Position numbers and translations under genes: made by a program
Assembly (NCBI GenBank): GCA_947311845.1
Contig: CAMZMU010000041.1
Span: forward strand, 133,211,505 to 133,275,504
DNA length: 64,000 bases
Source: Poa pratensis
Lineage: Eukaryota; Streptophyta; Magnoliopsida; Poales; Poaceae
Direction: 5' to 3'
The notes under the pieces: model-generated
Database searches by the model: none
Told to the model about the DNA's origin: nothing
What the model saw: only the letters and a program-made list of their open reading frames with translations
Shown: one piece after another, positions 58,292-64,000 of the stretch
How the letters are laid out: every line of letters begins with the position of its first letter
How positions within the stretch are numbered: position 1 is the first letter of the stretch

Positions 58292-59030
58292 GTAACCCAA
58301 TGGCTAACCGGGTCGAATGAGCCATAGGAAAAGAAGGCGCATGATACAGAGCGTGAATCGAACAATGCACCTGAGTAATACGTCGTGCACATGAGGCGCA
58401 ATGGTTCGATGATGAATGTCATAACCGCAAAGGGGTGCAGAGCAGCTCCACAAGACGGACATTGTCCCTATGCGCCGAGCGCCGTGGTACCGTAGAGATG
58501 CTAGATCATGTTGTCCTTATTGGCGTGCACACGGTACAACCCACAAAAGGGCCTTCTGTCCTGCCATAACAAGGTGAACTCCTTGCCTTCCACCTTCATG
58601 ATCCCCTCCCGTGGAAAGCCATAGTGTCATCTTTTTTTCTTAGGTACCATTTCCACCTCTTCCACAGCTGGTTTGGGTTCCGTCATGCCGACGATGTCAA
58701 AGGCTTTATTTGACCTGGTTTCTACCAAGGACACCAATTCGGAGCCACACCAAACGTGGTGCCATCAGCCTTCTCCGCACGCTGTCCTTGAGTCCTCGAG
58801 GTGTTGGCTTTCCCTGCCAGAGCCATCGATGTAGAGAATTGGGAGGAAGAGAGTAACTCCAATGAGGAGAGGAGAAGGAGCCAGGAAGAAGGAGAAGAGG
58901 AACGCGCGGACGCGGCCAGAAGAGTCCAGGGAAGCATGAAGATGCAGTTGGCGGAGCCGCACTGAGAGAGCGAGGTAGAGAACAAGGAGGAAGATAGATA
59001 CATGAGTTTTTTTTTGAAATATTGAACATA
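58292..59030 (-). other. Unrecognised coding-like remnant
   Basis: On the minus strand short blocks such as TTFGVAPNW, a MKVEGKEFTLLWQDRRPFVG-like stretch (about 58600-58540) and SISTVPRRSA can be read between stops and frame changes. They look like an old protein-coding fragment; I cannot name it. It lies directly right of the CACTA but outside its TSD. Confidence 0.3.
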
Positions 59031-60100
59031 CTATTTGATATATATAAACATATTTATCAATAAATATGAACAATATTTTTTTATGAAAATCACATTTAGA
59101 AATAGATAAACATTATTTATATATTCTTATTAATTAAAAAGACATGTATATATTACATAATACACGTGAAAAAAATTATGTAACCTATATGAACAAAACA
59201 AAAAAAAAGGTAAACAAAAATCATGAGCTAAAATTATTTTACAAACGATGTCTATATACTAGTATTGTAAGTTTTCATAAAGAAATATTGTATCGGTAAT
59301 AAAGTGTCGCCCTGAATACGGCCCTTGCAGAACAGCTTCAAGCTTAAAAGCTTATAATTAACCCTCGGGATCGCCCTGCATATGCCTGCAGGGTATGGGT
59401 ATAATGGCACAAGGATTTTATATCAATACGAATTTTGTTTGTAAAGATAGGAATTCCTATTCGAAACTTACAGTATCAGCTACGACGCCCATGCGTCGCC
59501 TCGTAGGTAGGCCTTAGTAAGGTCATTTCTTCTTTTGATGTTATTTTTATCCTTTTATTTTCTATCTAGATTTTCCATTTTTTATGAATAATTTATGTAT
59601 AATATGTGCATATTTCTTAACCGTAAATATGTAGAGAACCATGGAAACAGTAATATTGAACCTCAAGAACAATCATTTAGACTGTATGAACACTTTTCTC
59701 TCATAACACATTTTACAGTTGATTTTAAATTAAAATATTCTAAAATATACTTAATTTGTTTTCGCCCATTAACAGTACGAATTTCGTGATTTGCAAAAAA
59801 AAAAACTGTTAATGGGCGGCGCAAATACGGCCCATGTTGAAAGCGCTACAGAGTCGGGCCCCTATTTGAACCTTGATGCTTAAGGCGTAGAACCGGAGCA
59901 ACCGTAAATCTGGGCTGGAATATGTCCATTTTTTGGGTCTGCATATAACCTGTCCACGGTGGAAAGAATATATAAAAAGTCTGCATGTGTCATTGGCAAA
60001 AAAAAAATGCCGGTTATTCGGCCGGCTGAGCATTTGTGCTTGGACAGCCGCACCCGTGTGATGAGTTTCGACCAATGCACTGGTGCGTGTATCCACTATG
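59031..60100. other. AT-rich intergenic, nothing recognised
   Basis: No gene or bounded element. Confidence 0.4.
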
Positions 60101-60106
60101 TAGGTA

Positions 60107-60383
60107 GGGCCTCTTTGATTCAAAGGAAAGGAAAGTCAAGGGAATAGGAAGGGGATAGGAATAGCAAAGGGTGCAAACCTTTCTCGTTCCTTGTGCACAT
60201 GATTCAAAAATGACTGAATTTTTCATTTCCTGTATATTCTGCCTTGAAAGTGACCTACGAAGGAAATTTCCCTCGACTTTTCCCTACACCATTCCTACAA
60301 ATCAAACAGGTGAACAGTAGCAACTCTGAAAATTTTCCTAACCCTGTACAATTCCTCCATGTTTCCTCTAAATAAAAGGAGCC
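60107..60383. mobile_element. Tourist/Harbinger-type MITE, GTA flanks
   Basis: Starts GGGCCTCTTTGATTCAAAGG and ends CCTCTAAATAAAAGGAGCCC, flanked by GTA on both sides (60104-60106, 60384-60386). 277 bp. Confidence 0.8.
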
Positions 60384-60386
60384 CGT

Positions 60387-60774
60387 ATTGTATTTGGAGA
60401 TTGCCAGGTTGGTGCAACTCAGTTTTTGCTGATATACAATGAAGCATGACGAAATATTTAAAACAAATCAAACCTGGTTTAACTTTCTAAAACATGACAA
60501 ATTTATGTAACTTTCTAAAACATGTTAAGTTTCAACGCAGAAGGAACATTTATGTAACTTTCTAAAACATGACAAGTTAAAAAAAAAAACACAGGCACGA
60601 ATCTTCAAGCACCAGTGGATACAACATGGTAGCAAAATCCACTCTCACTCACGCACTCAAATTGCCTTTTTTCGAAAAACAAAAGGCGCTCAAATTACTA
60701 GAAGCAGCTTCGGGGTAAATCTGCACTTTTTTCCCATTTATATGTACCTTTTAACTGGACACTTCCGTAGGATA
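60387..60774. other. PPR 3' flank
   Basis: AT-rich with TATGTAACTTTCTAAAACAT occurring about twice (60496, 60550). Probably the PPR 3' UTR and spacer. Confidence 0.4.
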
Positions 60775-62205
60775 CTAGCTGACGAACTCGTGGACAACAC
60801 CATTCACCTCGATCATGCTACACCCGGGCACTTTGACCACCCCCTCCTCCCTCATCTTACCCCTAACACCCAAGCCGCGGCCGACCTCGCCGTCGCGTGC
60901 CAAAACACTTGCCGCGAGCACGTACGCGCCGCTGTCCTGTGGGTCGCATTTCACGGCTTCCCGCGCCGCCCGGGCCCCCGCCTCGGCGTCGCCGTGCAAG
61001 CGGCATCCCGAGAGCAGGGCACCCCAAATGGCCGCGTCCGGCTTCATCGGCATTGCCCGGATGATTTCCTCGGCCTCTCGGAGCCTTCCGGCCCGTGCGA
61101 GCGCGTCGACGAGGCATCCGTAGTGTTCGATTCCCGGTGTTACACCGTATTCGCTCGCCATTGACGCGAACATAGCTTTCGTCTCGTCGGCCATGCCGGA
61201 GTGGCCGTGAGCCATCAAGATCGCGATGAAGGTGACGTTGTCAGGTCTTAGGCCGTAAGTTTCCAGCTCGGAGAACAAGGACATGGCTTCTTGGTACTGC
61301 CCGTGCACTGCGAGCCCAAGTATCATGGCGTTCCAGGACGACAGCACGGCAAAGCCCTGTGACCTCGAGGTATCGAACACCTGGCGCGCCTTGTCTATCG
61401 AGCCACACTTGCAGTACATGTCCACGAGGGCGGTGACCACGAGCGCGTTCATGGCGACGCCGTGCTTGTCAATGTACGCGTGCACCCACGCTCCCTGCTC
61501 CAGCGCGCCGAGGCTGCCACAGCAGCCGAGGACGCTAACGAGCACGTTGGCGTTCGGCTCCACGCCGTCGGCCTGCATCGTGGAGAAGAGATCCACGGCG
61601 TCCTGGTACCTGGCGGCGCGGGAGTATGCGCTCACCATGGCGCTCCACGTTGCCACGGTCATGGCCGGCATGCCGTCGAACACCGCCCGCGCCTTGTCGA
61701 CGCGCCCCGCCCTCGCGAGCGCCACGATAGCGCTGTTGCAAGCCACGACGTCGAACGACTGACACTGCCCGAAGAGCACCAGGGCCTCGTCCGCGCGGCC
61801 GCTGGACGCGTACATGGTGATCATGGAGTTGCGCGTGTACGCGTCCCCGGCGAGTCCGAGCTTGAGCACCATGCCGTGGAGCGCCGCGCCATCGTCGGCG
61901 CGGCCCAGGCGCGCGTACGCCGCGAAAAGCGACGGGAACGTGCGCCGCTCCGGCGGCGTGGGCGACCCGAGCATGTCGAGGAACAGCGCTACGGCCGCGT
62001 CTGGGCCAGGCCCGTCGGACAGCGCCCTTATGGCGGTGTTCCACATGAAGGAGTTGGGCTTCGGGTGGTGCCTGACGAGGCGGGCGGCGTAGGCGGCATC
62101 GCGTCCTTCGCCAGCGCAGAATGCGACGGCGCGGCTGGCGGCGATGGGGTCTTTGGCGAGGCCGGACTTGACGAGCGCAGCGTGGAGCTGGCGGAGGTGG
62201 GCCAT
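60775..62205 (-). CDS. Pentatricopeptide-repeat protein, PLS class with E domain
   Basis: The intronless 476-codon frame has about ten PPR-like helical repeats (NSFMWNTAIRALSDGP..., NSMITMYASSGRADEALVLF, NSAIVALARAGRVDKARAVF, TALVDMYCKCGSIDKARQVF, SSWNAMILGLAVHGQYQEAM, DNVTFIAILMAHGHSGMADE) with alternating P, L and S types. It closes with an E-type tail ending VPGCSMIEVNGVVHEFVS and has no DYW deaminase domain. Such proteins bind organellar transcripts and recruit editing factors. The first in-frame ATG is 62203-62205, with an in-frame TAA about 140 bp upstream. The intervening codons (STFIASHPALTLLHTQCATM) read like a genuine PPR N-terminus, and an ATG with a plausible start lies in another frame (62335 region). 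The annotated start may therefore be shortened by an indel, and targeting cannot be judged. Confidence 0.88.
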   Translation of the reverse strand: MAHLRQLHAALVKSGLAKDPIAASRAVAFCAGEGRDAAYAARLVRHHPKPNSFMWNTAIRALSDGPGPDAAVALFLDMLGSPTPPERRTFPSLFAAYARLGRADDGAALHGMVLKLGLAGDAYTRNSMITMYASSGRADEALVLFGQCQSFDVVACNSAIVALARAGRVDKARAVFDGMPAMTVATWSAMVSAYSRAARYQDAVDLFSTMQADGVEPNANVLVSVLGCCGSLGALEQGAWVHAYIDKHGVAMNALVVTALVDMYCKCGSIDKARQVFDTSRSQGFAVLSSWNAMILGLAVHGQYQEAMSLFSELETYGLRPDNVTFIAILMAHGHSGMADETKAMFASMASEYGVTPGIEHYGCLVDALARAGRLREAEEIIRAMPMKPDAAIWGALLSGCRLHGDAEAGARAAREAVKCDPQDSGAYVLAASVLARDGEVGRGLGVRGKMREEGVVKVPGCSMIEVNGVVHEFVS

Positions 62206-62519
62206 GGTGGCGCATTGCGTGTGGAGGAGAGTGAGGGCCGGGTGGGAGGCAATGAAGGTGGAGATGGACGGGGAAGAAGGAGGAGAGGGGATGTGGCGGA
62301 GGAGGCGGCGTGTGCCGGAATGGCGCCATGGCCATCCTCGGTTGTTCTCTGGTTATTGCTCGGGGTTTTGGCTGTGGAGGTAGATTTTTGTGCTCCACTG
62401 CCATGGTTTTCTTCGGATAAGATCACCTCCTCACATGTGGCCTCAGGGAGAACAAAATCTGCTGCTTACTTGCCAGCATTGAGGTGGGCCAATTTTAGTT
62501 TGGGCTTTGTAAGCAATGT

Positions 62520-63042
62520 AGGATCCAGTGGGCAAGTCATATGTTAGGTTGCATCTTGCTCATGTTGTAAACAGACCCACAAAAATAGCGCTAGCTCTCC
62601 AGCAAGGTTTAATCATGTTGGAGCATCTAGGATCACCAAGGGTAACAATTGAAACAGATTCTTTAGAGCTTTGTCAAGCATACAATGGAGTTATCGAGAT
62701 ATGGAGCCCCTACACAGCTATACTTGCTGATTGTTTCATGAGATCATCTAGGATTGGATCCATCACAGTTCAACACTGCAACAGGGAAGCAAATATGCAA
62801 GCACACAATTTAGCTCGGATAGCTTTTGATTCTGATAGATTTTTCGTTTGGGATGGTGATCCCCCTAGTTTTATTCTTCCTGATGTAATCAACGATGTAA
62901 CTATGTTCGAACTGTAGGGGCTGCAAGTTTCTGACGCACTCTTTTCCTTACCAGGGTACCTAAGGGGACTGGAAGGTTTTTAATGAGGCGGCTTGCTAGC
63001 TCGGTGTGTGGTTTTATATATACTGGAAAATTCAAAAAAAAA
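62520..63042 (+). mobile_element. LINE 3' fragment with RNase H domain and poly(A)
   Basis: The plus-strand frame 62528-62917 encodes the C-terminal RNase H-like (RVT_3) domain of a plant non-LTR element, followed by a 3' UTR that ends in 11 A (63032-63042). The 5' limit lies close to the PPR upstream region. A TSD is not clear. Confidence 0.75.
62528..62917 (+). pseudogene. RNase H-like (RVT_3) domain remnant
   Basis: 129 codons with ALALQQGLIMLEHLG, VTIETDSLELCQAYNG (the ETDS catalytic Asp region), then SITVQHCNREANMQAHNLAR (the REAN..AH.LA motif). The frame is open from the ATG but lacks the first RNase H strand (the D-G-S/A motif), so it is a truncated LINE piece rather than a host gene. 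Confidence 0.8.
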
Positions 63043-63380
63043 AAGCAAATGTTGCTTCCTACAACAGAAGAGAGCAAGTATATCTTTACATCCATTTTTT
63101 TTCACAACTAATAAGAGATAACTAATACTAGAAGTCATTTTCACTGTTCAGCAATTATTCAAAAAGTTCAACAACATGATGTGACAACTAAACAAAAATA
63201 ACTGACTAGAGACATTCTTGAGCTAAGATCTCATACTTCACCAACAACAGATTTTTTTTCTGCAATGCACAGGAATTCAATAGTAAGAACTTATTGGAAA
63301 ACAAAGTTGTAGTCAGCCCTCAATGTTGCTTCTGCTCCCACGGTTCCCTTCTCATAAGACTCTTTCAACAGAGTTTGTTG
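63043..63380. other. Intergenic, nothing recognised
   Basis: AT-rich spacer. Confidence 0.4.
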
Positions 63381-63387
63381 AAGGAAC

Positions 63388-64000
63388 TCAATCTGAGAAA
63401 AGAATCAAATCCTGGCTTAAATGAAGGACATTCATGCTGGGGTGTTGAAAAACAATATACACTTCACGGCTACTATTGCTGCTTGCCTTTTGGTGTAACT
63501 CTTGAGTTTCTTGGCAATGATCACAAAAACCAGCATTTGCATCTACGCAGATCTTGCGGACCTTCAAACCACCTATCCCAAGACTGGTAAGCAGCTCCGG
63601 TTGTTCTACAGTAATACACAAAAAAAGTTGTAAGAGTATGGGTAGACATATTTACACAAATAGTAGGATATTTCCATGGTTATTACACTGGAAGTAGAGG
63701 GTCTGCTTTGCGTTCAATTGTTACCAGAAACCTAACAAAAAGTTAACAATATAGTCAATCTCTCTTCATCAACAATACACACTATAGGTGCTTTTCAAGT
63801 ACTAACACCATAGAGTAGTAACCGAATTGAATGAGTTTTCTTCGGACACGCACTCTTGCAAAGCTGCTGATACCTTATCCGTTTTATCTAGCTCTTCCAG
63901 TTCCTCCTGCATGCAGTTCAATTGAGAACATCAGTAGTTTGGCAGAGAATGGAAGACAATTTTTTGTCAAGGAAACAACAGTTGTAAACAAATCTGTATT
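63388..64000 (-). CDS. Possible 3' exons of an unrecognised gene (partial, runs off right edge)
   Basis: On the minus strand a T-rich stretch with TTACTGTAG (63605-63613) could be an acceptor for a frame starting QPELLTSLGIGGLKVRKICV and ending near 63388. A second acceptor-like CATGCAG precedes a short charged segment EELEELDKTDK followed by AAG-GTATCA (about 63910-63875), a donor-like joint. The intervening exon is not resolved, and the product is not recognised. It may be a real gene whose body lies beyond 64000, or chance. Confidence 0.25.

Noticed and set aside
61462..62547. 361-codon plus-strand frame opposite the PPR gene
   Set aside because: Antisense shadow; no domain, and the minus frame has clear PPR repeats.
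62506..63055. TSD for the LINE RNase H fragment (AAGCAATGT versus AAGCAAATGT)
   Set aside because: Too short and imperfect to claim.
1..64000. A clustered defence, biosynthetic or other operon-like system
   Set aside because: Host genes are unrelated single-copy plant genes separated by transposons; no clustered pathway is visible.

Overview
This is plant nuclear DNA from a grass, most likely the Pooideae/Triticeae (wheat, barley, Aegilops). The evidence is short-intron genes with GC-rich first exons, set in a matrix of grass transposons: Stowaway MITEs starting CTCCCTCCGTCC, Tourist/Harbinger MITEs, a CACTA element with repeated ACGCCGACGGC subterminal motifs, long-LTR Gypsy elements and many 5'-truncated LINEs. 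The species call is inference; no cytogenetic or organellar marker is present.

Five host genes can be modelled. From left to right they are: an Aux/IAA auxin-response repressor (21583-22432, +, 3 exons, 211 aa); an OSB-type organellar single-stranded-DNA-binding protein (25919-30147, -, 5 exons, 313 aa); the thylakoid Tat translocase subunit TatA/Tha4 (30588-34082, -, 2 exons, 160 aa), lying head-to-tail with OSB; a CBL-interacting protein kinase (CIPK) locus (39192-40479, -), intronless but carrying at least six apparent frame changes; and an E-class pentatricopeptide-repeat (PPR) protein (60775-62205, -). Possible 3' exons of a sixth, unrecognised gene lie at the right edge. The OSB, TatA and PPR products are predicted to be organellar, while IAA and CIPK act in auxin and calcium signalling. 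They do not form one pathway.

Layout: 1-3724 is the 5' end of a Tat-lineage Gypsy element on the minus strand (LTR plus gag-protease with a nonsense codon). 5109-9090 is a 3982-bp solo LTR with a perfect 5-bp target duplication, which split an older palindromic MITE. 10384-11885 and 24303-25561 are two members of a GC-rich, non-coding, poly(A)-tailed retroposon family with 13- and about 20-bp target duplications. 12540-13790 is a decayed LINE. 18076-21006 is a Harbinger-like element with a decayed MYB/SANT-like ORF, ending about 580 bp upstream of the Aux/IAA start codon. 31470-31770 (Stowaway) and 33256-33640 (retroposed) lie in the single TatA intron. 34685-35890 is a nest of LINE fragments. 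36142-36310 is a hAT MITE with a perfect 8-bp duplication. 42180-46230 holds several MITEs. 46911-47057 is a poly(T)-tailed tRNA-like SINE. 49656-49964 is a LINE 3' end with a (GAA)n tail. 52178-54755 is a LINE reverse-transcriptase remnant. 56167-58288 is a complete non-autonomous CACTA element with a large internal inverted repeat and an internal direct duplication. 62520-63042 is a LINE RNase H fragment beside the PPR gene.

No prokaryote-type system, CRISPR array or rRNA gene is visible. The most informative content is the set of precisely bounded transposon insertions, the unusual GC-rich retroposon family, the promoter-proximal duplication upstream of the Aux/IAA gene, and the frame-broken CIPK.
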